The translations under genes and the position numbers were made by a program. Under the pieces are notes generated by a model, which saw only the letters and a list, made by a program, of their open reading frames with translations, ran no database searches and had not been told where the DNA came from. From Actinomyces capricornis (GTDB lineage: Bacteria; Actinomycetota; Actinomycetes; Actinomycetales; Actinomycetaceae): DNA of 64,000 bases. Location: the NCBI RefSeq assembly GCF_019974135.1, contig NZ_AP025017.1, positions 2,728,001 to 2,792,000 on the forward strand, read 5' to 3'. This document shows, piece after piece, positions 1-8,061 of the stretch (position 1 is the stretch's first letter; each line of letters opens with the position of its first letter).

Positions 1-76
1 GTGTGGCCCGCCCAGTCGGCGCAGGCCGGGCCCGCTCATGAGGCGCGCGGGCAGGACAAGAAGGGGAAGGACACCG

Positions 77-1555
77 ATGACGAACCAGACCGACCAGGCC
101 AGCACCACCGCGCAGGAGAGGGCACAGGATCAGGAGCAGGGCGGGGGCGCCGTCGAGGAGGTCGACCTCCTCGTGGTCGGGGGAGGCAAGGCCGGCAAGT
201 CCCTGGCCATGCTGCGGGCCAAGGCCGGGGATCGCGTCGTCATGGTCGAGCGCGACAAGATCGGCGGCACCTGCATCAATGTCGCCTGCATCCCCACCAA
301 GACCCTCATCTCCGCCGCCCGCGTCCTGCACGAGGTCCAGGGCTCAGGAGCCTACGGCGTCGAGCTGCCCGCCGATGGCGGCGCCGGCGCCCTGGCCCGG
401 GCCCGCATCGACCTGGCCGCCCTGCGCTCCCGCAAGGAGGCGGTCGTGGGCGGCATGGTCGCCGCCCACCGCGACACGCTCTACCCGGGCTCGGGCATGG
501 ACTTCGTCATGGGCACCGCCCGCTTCATCGCCGAGCGCACCGTGGAGATCGCCCTGACCGACGGCTCCACTCGCCGCGTGCGCGGGACCACCGTGCTCAT
601 CAACACCGGGACCACCCCCGCCGTGCCCCCGATTGAGGGGCTGGCCGACGTGCCCTACTGGACCAGCGAGGACCTGCTGACCCTGCCCGAGCTGCCCACC
701 AGCCTCGTGGTCCTGGGCGGGGGAGTCATCGGCGTGGAGATGGCCTCCCTCATGGGGCTGCTGGGCGTGCCGGTGACCCTCATGCACGCCGGGGAGCACA
801 TCCTGGACCGCGAGGACGCCGACGTCGCCGCCCAGGTCACCGCCGACCTGGAGGCCCTGGGGGTCACCGTGCTCACCGGGGCGCGCGCCCAGAGCGTCGG
901 CCCTGCCGAGGCCGGGGCCCCGGGCATCGTCGTCACCGCCCAGGACGGCCGCCAGGCCAGTGGCTCCCACCTGCTCGTGGCCCTGGGGCGCCGGCCCGTC
1001 ACCGAGGGCCTCGACCTGGAGACCGCCGGCGTGGCGCTGACCGAGCGCGGCTTCGTCGTCGTCGATGACCATCTGCGCACCACCGCCGAGGGCGTCTACG
1101 CCGCCGGCGACGTCGCGGGCACCCCCCAGTTCACCCATGCCTCCTGGAACGACTTCCGCGTCCTGCGCGACATCCTGGCCGGCAAGGAGGCCTCCACCGC
1201 CGGGCGCCTCATCCCCTGGGCCGTGTTCACCACCCCCGAGCTGGGCCACGTCGGCCTGGGCGAGGAGGAGGCCAGGGCCGCGGGCCACGAGGTGCGCGTG
1301 GCCAAGACCCCCACCGCCGCCGTCCCGCGCGCCAAGACCCTGGGGCGCACCGAGGGCTTCTACAAGGTCATCGTCGATGCGCGCACCGACCTCATCCTGG
1401 GTGCCGCCATCATCGGGCCTGAGGCCAGCGAGGTGGTCACCAGCGTCCAGATGGCCATGCTGGGGGGCCTGACCTGGCGCCAGCTGCGCGACGCCGTCAT
1501 CACCCACCCCACCATGAGCGAGGGGCTCAACATCGTCCTGGACTCCCTGGGCTGA
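77..1555 (+). CDS. FAD-dependent pyridine nucleotide-disulfide oxidoreductase (RclA / dihydrolipoamide dehydrogenase-like)
   Basis: Cytosolic flavin disulfide reductase of about 492 residues that would pass electrons from NAD(P)H through FAD to a redox-active cysteine pair. The FAD-binding VVGGGKAG lies near residue 33-40, the disulfide motif GTCINVACIPTK has Cys66 and Cys71, a second Rossmann motif VVLGGGVIGVEMA follows, and the C-terminus carries HPTMSE, the His-Glu active-site pair of this family. The AGDVAGTPQFTHASWNDFRVL segment is closer to RclA/MerA-like enzymes than to true lipoamide dehydrogenase, and no 2-oxoacid dehydrogenase genes are adjacent. I chose ATG 77 over ATG 38 because a GGGGAAGG ribosome site precedes it. 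The substrate is unknown; oxidant or metal reduction is an inference. Confidence 0.85.
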   Translation: MTNQTDQASTTAQERAQDQEQGGGAVEEVDLLVVGGGKAGKSLAMLRAKAGDRVVMVERDKIGGTCINVACIPTKTLISAARVLHEVQGSGAYGVELPADGGAGALARARIDLAALRSRKEAVVGGMVAAHRDTLYPGSGMDFVMGTARFIAERTVEIALTDGSTRRVRGTTVLINTGTTPAVPPIEGLADVPYWTSEDLLTLPELPTSLVVLGGGVIGVEMASLMGLLGVPVTLMHAGEHILDREDADVAAQVTADLEALGVTVLTGARAQSVGPAEAGAPGIVVTAQDGRQASGSHLLVALGRRPVTEGLDLETAGVALTERGFVVVDDHLRTTAEGVYAAGDVAGTPQFTHASWNDFRVLRDILAGKEASTAGRLIPWAVFTTPELGHVGLGEEEARAAGHEVRVAKTPTAAVPRAKTLGRTEGFYKVIVDARTDLILGAAIIGPEASEVVTSVQMAMLGGLTWRQLRDAVITHPTMSEGLNIVLDSLG

Positions 1556-1613
1556 TCCCGCAGCAGCACGGCGCCCCGCCCCGCCTGCGGGGCAGCACCA
1601 CGGCGGTGCCACA

Positions 1614-2081
1614 ATGGGCGCCGTGCTGCACCTGATCTTCTTCGAGCCGCGCATCCCCGGCAACACGGGGGCCGCGATCCGCCTGAGCGCCAACACCGGG
1701 GCCATGCTCCACCTCGTGGACCCCCTGTTCGACATGGACGACGCCAAGCTGCGGCGTGCCGGCCTGGACTACCACGACCTGGCCCGCACCCGGGTGCACG
1801 CCACCTGGGAGGAGTGCCTGGAGGCGGTGCCCGGGCGGATCCTCGCCTTCACCGCCCACACCCCCACCCTCTACACCCAGGTGGACTGGCGTGCCGACGA
1901 CGCCCTCCTCTTCGGCCCCGAGCCCACCGGCCTGCCCGAGGGGATCCTGAGTGATGCGCGCATCAGCGCGCGGGTGCGCATCCCCATGGTGGAGGGCAAC
2001 CGCTCCCTGAACCTGGCCAACTCCGCGGCCATCGGCCTGTACGAGGCCTGGCGGACCCTGGGCTTCCCCGGGGGCCAGTGA
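1614..2081 (+). CDS. trmL: tRNA (cytidine(34)-2'-O)-methyltransferase TrmL
   Basis: SPOUT-class methyltransferase of 155 residues, the usual TrmL length. It would 2'-O-methylate the wobble nucleotide of certain leucine tRNAs with S-adenosylmethionine; two tRNA-Leu genes occur in this window. Family signatures are present: FEPRIPGNTGAAIR at 10-23, FGPEPTGLP at 100-108, and the knot-forming IPMVEGNRSLNLANSAAI at 123-140. It follows the oxidoreductase by 58 bases on the same strand and ends 48 bases before a convergent SDR gene. No clear ribosome site precedes ATG 1614. Confidence 0.9.
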   Translation: MGAVLHLIFFEPRIPGNTGAAIRLSANTGAMLHLVDPLFDMDDAKLRRAGLDYHDLARTRVHATWEECLEAVPGRILAFTAHTPTLYTQVDWRADDALLFGPEPTGLPEGILSDARISARVRIPMVEGNRSLNLANSAAIGLYEAWRTLGFPGGQ

Positions 2082-2129
2082 TCAGGGCGGGCTGGTCGGG
2101 CCTGGTCACGGGAGTCCCTGCGGGAGCCC

Positions 2130-2981
2130 TCAGAGCATCCCCGAGGGCCGGATGGCCAGGTCCTCCACGACGGCGTCCATGGAGGTGCTCACCGCCAGGC
2201 GCACGGCCGAGGCCACGGACTGTGGCGTCATGTGGTCCGCGGCGCGGTAGGCCGGAACCGTCTGCCCCTCGGTGCGCAGGCGTGCGGCCTTGAGGGCGTG
2301 GAGGCGCTCCTGCATGGGGGTGTCCACCCGCCCGGGGTAGATGGTGGTCACCCGCACCTTCCCGCGCTCCTCCTCGCGCAGGGTGTCGGCCAGGGCCTTG
2401 AGGCCGGCCTTGGCGGCGCTGTACAGGGCGTTGCCGGGGCTGGAGCGCAGGCCCGCACCGGAGTTGACGAAGACCGCCAGCCCCCGGGCCTCGCGCAGCG
2501 CCGGCAGCAGCAGGCTGGTCAGATGGGCCACCGCCACCAGGTCCAGGTCCAGCACGGAGCGCCAGCGCGCCGGGGTGAGCCGGTCCACGGCCCCCGTGGC
2601 CTCCACCCCCGCGCAGTGCACGACGACATCGAGGCTGTCGAGCTGGAGACGCCCCATCGTCCTGGTCACGGCGGTGTCATTGGTCAGGTCCACCGGGCAG
2701 ACCAGGACCGCCGCCCGGGACTCCTCCTCCAGGGCGGCCGCCAGCTCCTCGAGGTCCTTGACCGTGCGGGCCATGAGGATGATGTTGTGGTCGCGGGCCA
2801 GGTCGCGGGCCACAGCCAGCCCGATCCCCGAGGTCGCCCCGGTCACCAGCGCGACGGGGCGGCGCTGGTGGCGCCCGAAGGTGCTGGCCGCGGAGAAGCC
2901 GAAGGCCGGGGTGAAGGCCTCGCTGCCGCGGCGACGGCGCCCCGAGCGGAGCCCGGGGGCCTCACCGGAGTGTGGGGTCAC
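2130..2981 (-). CDS. Short-chain dehydrogenase/reductase (SDR)
   Basis: NAD(P)-dependent SDR of 283 residues when started at GTG 2981, which overlaps the stop of the upstream PEBP gene as GTGA; that overlap sets the start. The first 40 residues are basic and of unknown role. The Rossmann motif TGATSGIG is at 47-54, the HCAG structural motif near 122, catalytic Ser174 in NSGAG, and YSAAK with Tyr187 and Lys191. YPGRVDTPM after the active site is typical of classical SDRs. The substrate cannot be told from sequence. Translational coupling suggests co-expression with the PEBP protein. Confidence 0.87.
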   Translation of the reverse strand: MTPHSGEAPGLRSGRRRRGSEAFTPAFGFSAASTFGRHQRRPVALVTGATSGIGLAVARDLARDHNIILMARTVKDLEELAAALEEESRAAVLVCPVDLTNDTAVTRTMGRLQLDSLDVVVHCAGVEATGAVDRLTPARWRSVLDLDLVAVAHLTSLLLPALREARGLAVFVNSGAGLRSSPGNALYSAAKAGLKALADTLREEERGKVRVTTIYPGRVDTPMQERLHALKAARLRTEGQTVPAYRAADHMTPQSVASAVRLAVSTSMDAVVEDLAIRPSGML

Positions 2982-3553
2982 TTGCCCTCCTTGAGGAAGG
3001 CGGGCTCGCCGGGCTGCCCGGGAACGCTGTAGGTGGCGGTGAGCAGGGCCCGGCCGATGCAGTGGGAGAGCAGGTGGAAGGCGGCGGCCCCGGGGGTCGT
3101 CTCGTCGTCGATGCCCAGGGTGTCCACGTCCAGGGCGTGCACGGCGAAGATGTAGCGGTGGTCGCCGTCGCCCGCCGGCGGGTAGGGGCCGAACCAGGCG
3201 TGGTCGCCGCTGTCGCCGGCCAGGTGGAAGGCGGCGCCGTCGAGCTGGAGGTCGCTGGCGCCCGCCCCCTGGGGCAGGGAGGTGACCGAGGCGTCCAGGT
3301 CCACGATCGTCCAGTGCCACCAGCCCGAGGGGGTCGGGGCATCGGGGTCGAAGCAGGACACGACGAAGGAGCGCGTCTGCTCGGGGAAGCCCGACCACTC
3401 CAGTGCGGGGGAGATGTTGTCGTGGATGCCCGTGAAGGCATCCGCGATGGGCTGGCCCTCCGCGATATCGGGGGAGGTGAGGGTGAAGGAGGGGACGGCG
3501 GGCAGGAGGTCGTAGGGGGCGGGCGGGCGCGGGCGTGAGAGATCGGATGCCAT
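2978..3553 (-). CDS. YbhB/YbcL-family PEBP (Raf kinase inhibitor-like) protein
   Basis: Phosphatidylethanolamine-binding-protein family member of 191 residues. DPDAPTPSGWWHW at 69-81 and FGPYPPAGDGDHRY at 121-134 are the two signature strands that form the anion-binding pocket. There is no signal peptide, so it is cytosolic. ATG 3553 is preceded by GGAGG at good spacing; a longer in-frame start at 3598 lacks one. It is the first gene of a two-gene unit with the SDR. The ligand and role of bacterial PEBPs are mostly unknown. Confidence 0.87.
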   Translation of the reverse strand: MASDLSRPRPPAPYDLLPAVPSFTLTSPDIAEGQPIADAFTGIHDNISPALEWSGFPEQTRSFVVSCFDPDAPTPSGWWHWTIVDLDASVTSLPQGAGASDLQLDGAAFHLAGDSGDHAWFGPYPPAGDGDHRYIFAVHALDVDTLGIDDETTPGAAAFHLLSHCIGRALLTATYSVPGQPGEPAFLKEGK

Positions 3554-3697
3554 GAGGAGCCTCCAGAGGATCGCGGTGCTTGAGGAATGGCTCTCCACTC
3601 TAGACGGCCCGGCGCCTGCGCGTCACCGCAAGCGGCGGCGAAGCACGGTCGGAGCCGCGTGAGGTGTCGCCGGGAGGCGCTATCCTCATATCCTGAG

Positions 3698-3713
3698 TCG
3701 AACACACGTTCGA
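3698..3713. promoter_or_regulatory. LexA (SOS) box upstream of imuA-imuB
   Basis: TCGAACACACGTTCGA is a perfect 16-bp match to the actinobacterial LexA palindrome TCGAAC-N4-GTTCGA. It lies 50-65 bases before the imuA start and just after a TATCCT hexamer (3681-3686) that could be the -10 element, so LexA binding would block transcription. This is the strongest single regulatory site in the window. Confidence 0.93.
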
Positions 3714-3762
3714 TGCTGGGGTGAGGCTGCGAGGGGCCGTGAGGCAGGACAGGAGGCGGGCA

Positions 3763-4701
3763 GTGGTTCAGGCAGTGGTTCGGGCGGAGGATTGGGCTGC
3801 TCAGGTCCCGGTGGTGCCGCAGCGACCGCAGGCCGCCGCGCGGCCGCCCGCACCGCAGGGCACACCGCAGGACGCACGGCTGAGCGCGGCCCGACGGGCC
3901 CTGGTCCGGGCCGAGGAGCGGGTCGGGCTGTCCTCCAGCGGCGCCCAGGAGGTCCAGCGCGCCCTGCGCGCCACCCCCGCCCACGGCCCTGCCCCCTCCC
4001 GCCGGGAGCACGACTCCAATCGAGACCCCTGGAGCCGGCTGGGCGCCGGGAGTCCGGGGGCCGTCAGCATCAGCGGATCGACCGCACTCCTGCTGGCCGC
4101 GCTCGCCATGCACCAGGGGACCCACGGCTGGTGCGCGGTGCTCGGCGGGCAGGACCTGGGGTGGTGCGCGGCCCACGAGTTGGGGCTCGACCTGTCCCGG
4201 GTCCTGGTCGTGCCCACCGCCGGCCTGGAGCCCGCGGCCATCCTGGCCGCCGCCACCGCCCTGCTCGACGGCGTGGGCGGCCTGCTCATCGGGCAGCGGG
4301 ACGCCACCGCCCTGCGCCCCCGCCACCGCCGGCTCCTGGCCGCGCGGGCCCGCGAGCGCCGCGCCACCATCCTCACCAGCGCCCCCTGGGAGGAGGCCCT
4401 CACCCTGGAGGCCGCCCTGCTCAACGCCGATGACGCAGGCCGGGAGGAGGCCCGATCCGAGGGGGCCGGCGTCGTCGTGCCCCTGCGCCCACCCTGCCCG
4501 CCCCCTCCCGCTGCCCGGGAGATGGAGACCGGCTACCTGCGCCGCCTGACCTGGTCACTGTCCGATCCCCGGCGCGGCCAGGACGCCACCACCCTGGTCC
4601 TCGGCGAGGAGGGCCTGAGCCATGCCTCCCTCGAACCCACCCCCACCGCCCCGCCCACCGAGGCGCCCGCCGCTCTGCCGGGCCGTCAGGAGGCGGGATG
4701 A
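3763..4701 (+). CDS. imuA: ImuA-like mutasome protein (RecA-fold)
   Basis: Protein of 312 residues with a degenerate RecA-like core: SPGAVSISGSTALLLAALAM replaces the usual Walker A region and DGVGGLLIGQRDA the Walker B region. It corresponds to the ImuA/ImuA' accessory factor found next to imuB in actinobacterial translesion cassettes. GTG 3763 was chosen because AGGAGG sits six bases before it; earlier in-frame GTGs at 3721 and 3739 have weaker sites. Its stop overlaps the imuB start as ATGA, so the two are coupled, and the LexA box upstream makes the pair DNA-damage inducible. The identification rests on weak sequence motifs plus very strong context. Confidence 0.8.
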   Translation: MVQAVVRAEDWAAQVPVVPQRPQAAARPPAPQGTPQDARLSAARRALVRAEERVGLSSSGAQEVQRALRATPAHGPAPSRREHDSNRDPWSRLGAGSPGAVSISGSTALLLAALAMHQGTHGWCAVLGGQDLGWCAAHELGLDLSRVLVVPTAGLEPAAILAAATALLDGVGGLLIGQRDATALRPRHRRLLAARARERRATILTSAPWEEALTLEAALLNADDAGREEARSEGAGVVVPLRPPCPPPPAAREMETGYLRRLTWSLSDPRRGQDATTLVLGEEGLSHASLEPTPTAPPTEAPAALPGRQEAG

Positions 4702-6425
4702 GCACGCTGCCGACTCCGCCGTCCCCGACGCCCTCACCGCCCCGGCTCGTCGCCATCTGGGTGCCCGACTGGCCCGTGGTCGCCCTGACCCTGGAGGCCC
4801 GCGCCCAGCGCCGCACCACCGCACCCCACCGAGGGCCCCTCCTGCCCGACCCCGCCCTGGAGCCCGTGGCCGTCGTTGGCGCCCACGAGGTACTGGCCGC
4901 CTCCGCCCCGGCCCGCGCCGCCGGCCTGGCAGTGGGAATGCCCCTGCGCACCGCCCGCTCCCTGTGCCCCGGCCTGACCCTCGTGCCCACCCAGCCCCCA
5001 CGGGAGGCCCGCAGCTTCGAGGTCGTCATGGACGCCCTGGAGGCCCACCTGCCCGCACCCCTCGTCGCCCGCCCCGGCCTGGCGGTCTCGGGCGCTCGCG
5101 GCCCGGCCCGGTGGGCGGGGGGAGAGGAGGAGCTGGCCGCCCGCCTCATCGAGTCCCTGGCCCGGGGTGCCGACGTCGAATGCCAGGTGGGCATCGCCGA
5201 CTCCCTGCCCGGAGCCGTCCTGGCCGCCCGCCAGAGCACGATCGTCCCACCCGGGGCCACGCCTGAGTTCCTGGCCCCCCGCCCCCTGAGATCCGCCCTG
5301 GACTGCCTGACCACGCGCCGCCTGCGCCAGGAGGCGCTCGGCCTGCTGGAGATCCTGGCCAGACTCGGCCTGCATACCCTGGGTGACCTGGCCGCCCTGC
5401 CCCTCAAGGACGTCGCCGCGCGCTTCGGCATCATCGGAGCGCGCCTCCACCGCCTGGCCTCGGGCACGGACCACCAGGTGCCGCGGGGCCCGCGCCCCGC
5501 CAAGGACATCTCGGCGGGCATCAGCCTCGACCCGCCCGTGGAGCGCGCCGACGCCGCCGCCTTCGCCGCCCGCAGCCTGGCCGAGGACCTCTCCGACCGC
5601 CTCGTGGCCGCCGGCGCGGCAGCCGGGCGCCTGCGCGTGGAGGCCCAGTGCCAGGACGGCGGCGAGCTGACCCGCCTGTGGCTGCTGGAGACCACGCCGA
5701 GCGCCGTCGAGCTGACCGACCGCGTGCGCTGGCAGCTCGAGGGGTGGCTCGCCGGCAGAAGCGGGCGCCCGCCCACCGCGCCCCTGACGCGCCTGAGCCT
5801 GACCGCCCTGGAGCTCAGCGCGGCCGGCGCCTCCCAGGCCGGGCTGTGGCAGGCCCCCGACCAGCAGGCTGCCGCCCGCGCCGCCCGTGCCGCCCACCGC
5901 GTGGAGTCCCTCCTGGGCGCGGGAGGAGTCCAGGTGCCCCTGCTCATCGAGGGGCGCGACCCCCGCTCGCGCGTGCGCCTGACCCCCTGGGGCGAGCAGC
6001 CGGGCGCCGGCACCGGGAGCGCCGGCAGGACCGCCCGCACCGGGGCCCCTGCAGCGGGCTCTACGACCCCTGCCTGGGCGGATGCCCTGCCCCGGCCCTC
6101 GCCCTCCCTGGTCCTGGCCCGCCCCCGTCCCGCCGCCCTGCACGATGACCGCGGGCGCGAGCTGGGCGTCGACATCCACGGCCAGCTCGACGGCGATCCC
6201 GCCACCATCCGCATCGAAGGCGGTGACGGCAGTGACGGCTGGCCCCACAGGGGCGGCGCCGAGCTGAGGATCCTGTCCTGGGCGGGCCCCTGGCCCATGG
6301 ATGAGGGGTGGTGGACCCCCCAGGGCCCCAAGCGCCGCGCCTACCTGCAGGTCACCACCGACACGGGGCCGCCGCTACTGCTCATGCGCTCGGGCCGGTG
6401 GTGGATCGAGGCCGTCTATGACTGA
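4698..6425 (+). CDS. imuB: ImuB, catalytically inactive Y-family polymerase homologue
   Basis: Y-family polymerase-like protein of 575 residues starting with LVAIWVPDWPVVAL near 17-30, typical of ImuB. The acidic SxDE active-site motif of DinB is absent; the corresponding stretch reads LAVSGARGPARWAGGEEEL near 128-146. ImuB acts as an adaptor that brings the DnaE2 polymerase to the beta clamp. QAGLWQ at 380-385 sits where mycobacterial ImuB carries its QLPLWG clamp-binding motif. The C-terminal 150 residues are variable and low-complexity. It overlaps imuA by four bases. The gene ends two bases from a convergent PAP2 phosphatase, so dnaE2 is not directly linked. Confidence 0.9.
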   Translation: MSTLPTPPSPTPSPPRLVAIWVPDWPVVALTLEARAQRRTTAPHRGPLLPDPALEPVAVVGAHEVLAASAPARAAGLAVGMPLRTARSLCPGLTLVPTQPPREARSFEVVMDALEAHLPAPLVARPGLAVSGARGPARWAGGEEELAARLIESLARGADVECQVGIADSLPGAVLAARQSTIVPPGATPEFLAPRPLRSALDCLTTRRLRQEALGLLEILARLGLHTLGDLAALPLKDVAARFGIIGARLHRLASGTDHQVPRGPRPAKDISAGISLDPPVERADAAAFAARSLAEDLSDRLVAAGAAAGRLRVEAQCQDGGELTRLWLLETTPSAVELTDRVRWQLEGWLAGRSGRPPTAPLTRLSLTALELSAAGASQAGLWQAPDQQAAARAARAAHRVESLLGAGGVQVPLLIEGRDPRSRVRLTPWGEQPGAGTGSAGRTARTGAPAAGSTTPAWADALPRPSPSLVLARPRPAALHDDRGRELGVDIHGQLDGDPATIRIEGGDGSDGWPHRGGAELRILSWAGPWPMDEGWWTPQGPKRRAYLQVTTDTGPPLLLMRSGRWWIEAVYD

Positions 6426-6427
6426 AT

Positions 6428-7150
6428 CTATGACTGCGCTGCCTGAGCGGCCGGACCGGCCGCTGATGCCTCCCCGGGCCGGTAACGGCGCCCCTGGAGC
6501 CACAGGATGGCCAGGGCCACCAGGCACAGCCACGCCACCCCCAGGGACCAGCCCGCCAGCACGTCGGTCATCCAGTGGTACCCCAGGTACACGCGGGAGG
6601 CCCCCACCATCGCCGTCGTGCCCACCGCCGCGACCACCGCCAGCACCCTGCCCAGGAGCCCGGCCCCTCCCAGCAGCACGCAGCAGGCCAGCGCCCCGGC
6701 GAAGACCGCCGTGTTGAAGGAGTGCCCCGAGGGGAAGGACAGGGTCAGCGCCGGATCGCCCAGGAGCGTGTGGGTGCTCGGGCGCTCGCGGCCGAAGAGG
6801 AGCTTGAGCGCCACGGTCAGCAGGGAGGAGCCGATCATGGCCAGGGCCAGGCCGGCTGCCTGTGTGCGGCGGCCCGCCCAGACCAGGGCGGGGACGCAGA
6901 CCAGGGTGAGGATCGTCAGGCCCGGGGTGGAGCCCAGGGCCGAGAACCCGTCCATGATCGCCGTCATCGGGGCTGTCCGTACGGTGATGGCCCAGTCGGT
7001 GACGCTCTGGTCGTAGAGGGCCGGGCCGCTCCTGTGCGTGGCGCTCAGCGCCAGCCAGGAGAAGAGACCCAGGAAGATGACGGCGAGGACGGCCAGTGTC
7101 TTGGCGCGCGCGGTGCGCCAGGTGGCGGGCAGGTGATGGGCACGGACCAT
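6428..7150 (-). CDS. PAP2-family membrane phosphatase
   Basis: Integral membrane lipid phosphatase of 240 residues with about six hydrophobic segments. All three motifs of the family are intact: K116-x6-R123-P124, PSGH at 140-143 and SR(185-186)-x5-H192-x3-D196. It would dephosphorylate phosphatidate, undecaprenyl pyrophosphate or a related lipid on the outer face of the membrane. The start at 7150 is favoured because a TACTGT hexamer (reverse strand, 7158-7163) lies seven bases upstream with no Shine-Dalgarno, a leaderless arrangement; a longer reading from 7294 would overlap tdk. It is divergent from tdk. Confidence 0.85.
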   Translation of the reverse strand: MVRAHHLPATWRTARAKTLAVLAVIFLGLFSWLALSATHRSGPALYDQSVTDWAITVRTAPMTAIMDGFSALGSTPGLTILTLVCVPALVWAGRRTQAAGLALAMIGSSLLTVALKLLFGRERPSTHTLLGDPALTLSFPSGHSFNTAVFAGALACCVLLGGAGLLGRVLAVVAAVGTTAMVGASRVYLGYHWMTDVLAGWSLGVAWLCLVALAILWLQGRRYRPGEASAAGPAAQAAQS

Positions 7151-7286
7151 GGGAGGCACAGTAGCGTCGTCGCATATGAAGGTACTGTGTCTTCTCTGTG
7201 CCGCGAGCCGCGGTGCTGCTGGCGGGTAGCATCCGCATCGTCCAGCTGCACTGACATCCGGTGACGCCTGCGCCGGGGAGGGATCG

Positions 7287-7931
7287 ATGGCCAAGCTCTA
7301 CTTCCGCTACGGCGCCATGAACTCTGGCAAGTCCACGGGACTGCTCCAGACCGCCTACAACTACGAGGAGCGCGGCCAGCGCGTGCTCATCATCAAGGCC
7401 GTGGTCGACACCAAGGGCGATGACATGGTGGTCTCCCGGTTGGGGGTGCGCCGCCGGGTGGACCTGCTGGTGGGGGAGGGTGACAACCTGCGCGAGCTGG
7501 TGCGGTGCCGGGCCCTGGGGGAGTGGGGCGCTGAGGCGGGGGAGGCGCTGCACCGGGTCCTGGACTGCGTGCTGGTCGACGAGGCCCAGTTCCTCTCCGC
7601 CGCCCAGGTGGACCAGCTCATGGAGCTGGTGCTCCTCGACGACGTCCCGGTCCTGGCCTACGGGATCCGCTCCGACTTCCGCACCCTGAGCTTCCCCGGC
7701 TCGCGGCGCCTGCTGGAGATCGCCCACTCCCTGGAGGAGCTCAAGACCATCTGCCGCTGCGGGCGCAAGGCGATCTTCAATGCGCGCAGGATCGCGGCCC
7801 CGGGGCGGGCGGGGGAGGGCGGCTATGTCTTCGACGGCGACCAGGTGGCCATCGACGCCGGTGAGATCACCTATGAGTCCCTGTGCGGCAAGTGCTACCT
7901 CGCCGCGGGAGGAGTGCTGGCGGGCGAGTGA
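7287..7931 (+). CDS. tdk: Thymidine kinase
   Basis: Type II thymidine kinase of 214 residues for pyrimidine salvage (thymidine to dTMP). GAMNSGKS at 9-16 is the P-loop, DEAQF at 98-102 carries the catalytic Glu99, and the zinc lid uses C156-x-C158 and C200-x2-C203. GGGAGGG precedes ATG 7287. It is followed after 20 bases by the first of two palindromes controlling the SatD operon, so it is probably a separate transcription unit. Confidence 0.95.
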   Translation: MAKLYFRYGAMNSGKSTGLLQTAYNYEERGQRVLIIKAVVDTKGDDMVVSRLGVRRRVDLLVGEGDNLRELVRCRALGEWGAEAGEALHRVLDCVLVDEAQFLSAAQVDQLMELVLLDDVPVLAYGIRSDFRTLSFPGSRRLLEIAHSLEELKTICRCGRKAIFNARRIAAPGRAGEGGYVFDGDQVAIDAGEITYESLCGKCYLAAGGVLAGE

Positions 7932-7950
7932 GGGGGTGGTCGGGGTAGTG

Positions 7951-7972
7951 CTTGTCAGGGTTGTGAGACAAG
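7951..7972. promoter_or_regulatory. Palindromic operator-like site, copy 1 (CTTGT-N12-ACAAG)
   Basis: A 22-bp inverted repeat, CTTGTCA at the left and ACAAG at the right with a 12-base centre. An equally spaced second copy starts exactly 74 bases downstream, close to seven helical turns. Placement between tdk and the SatD-type gene points to control of that operon. The binding protein is unknown. Confidence 0.6.
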
Positions 7973-8024
7973 TGGAGTCGTGGTGAGTGGCGGCGAGGCG
8001 TGGCGGTAGCGCTCCGAGGATCTG

Positions 8025-8046
8025 CTTGTCATTCAGCTTATACAAG
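8025..8046. promoter_or_regulatory. Palindromic operator-like site, copy 2, overlapping the SatD promoter
   Basis: Second CTTGT-N12-ACAAG site. It contains TTGTCA (8026-8031), a good -35 hexamer, 18 bases before TACTGT (8050-8055), a good -10. A protein bound here would cover the promoter. Shared outer bases (CTTGTCA and ACAAG) with unrelated centres mark it as a protein-binding site rather than a duplicated sequence. Confidence 0.65.
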
Positions 8047-8061
8047 CGCTACTGTGGAGGA

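Noticed and set aside
1..636. Open frame covering the window start
   Set aside because: It is an Arg/Gly/Pro-rich shadow of the flavoprotein gene in another frame, with no motif or plausible start.
3721..3762. Upstream GTG starts for imuA
   Set aside because: GTG 3721 and 3739 lack a correctly spaced ribosome site, whereas AGGAGG precedes GTG 3763 by six bases.
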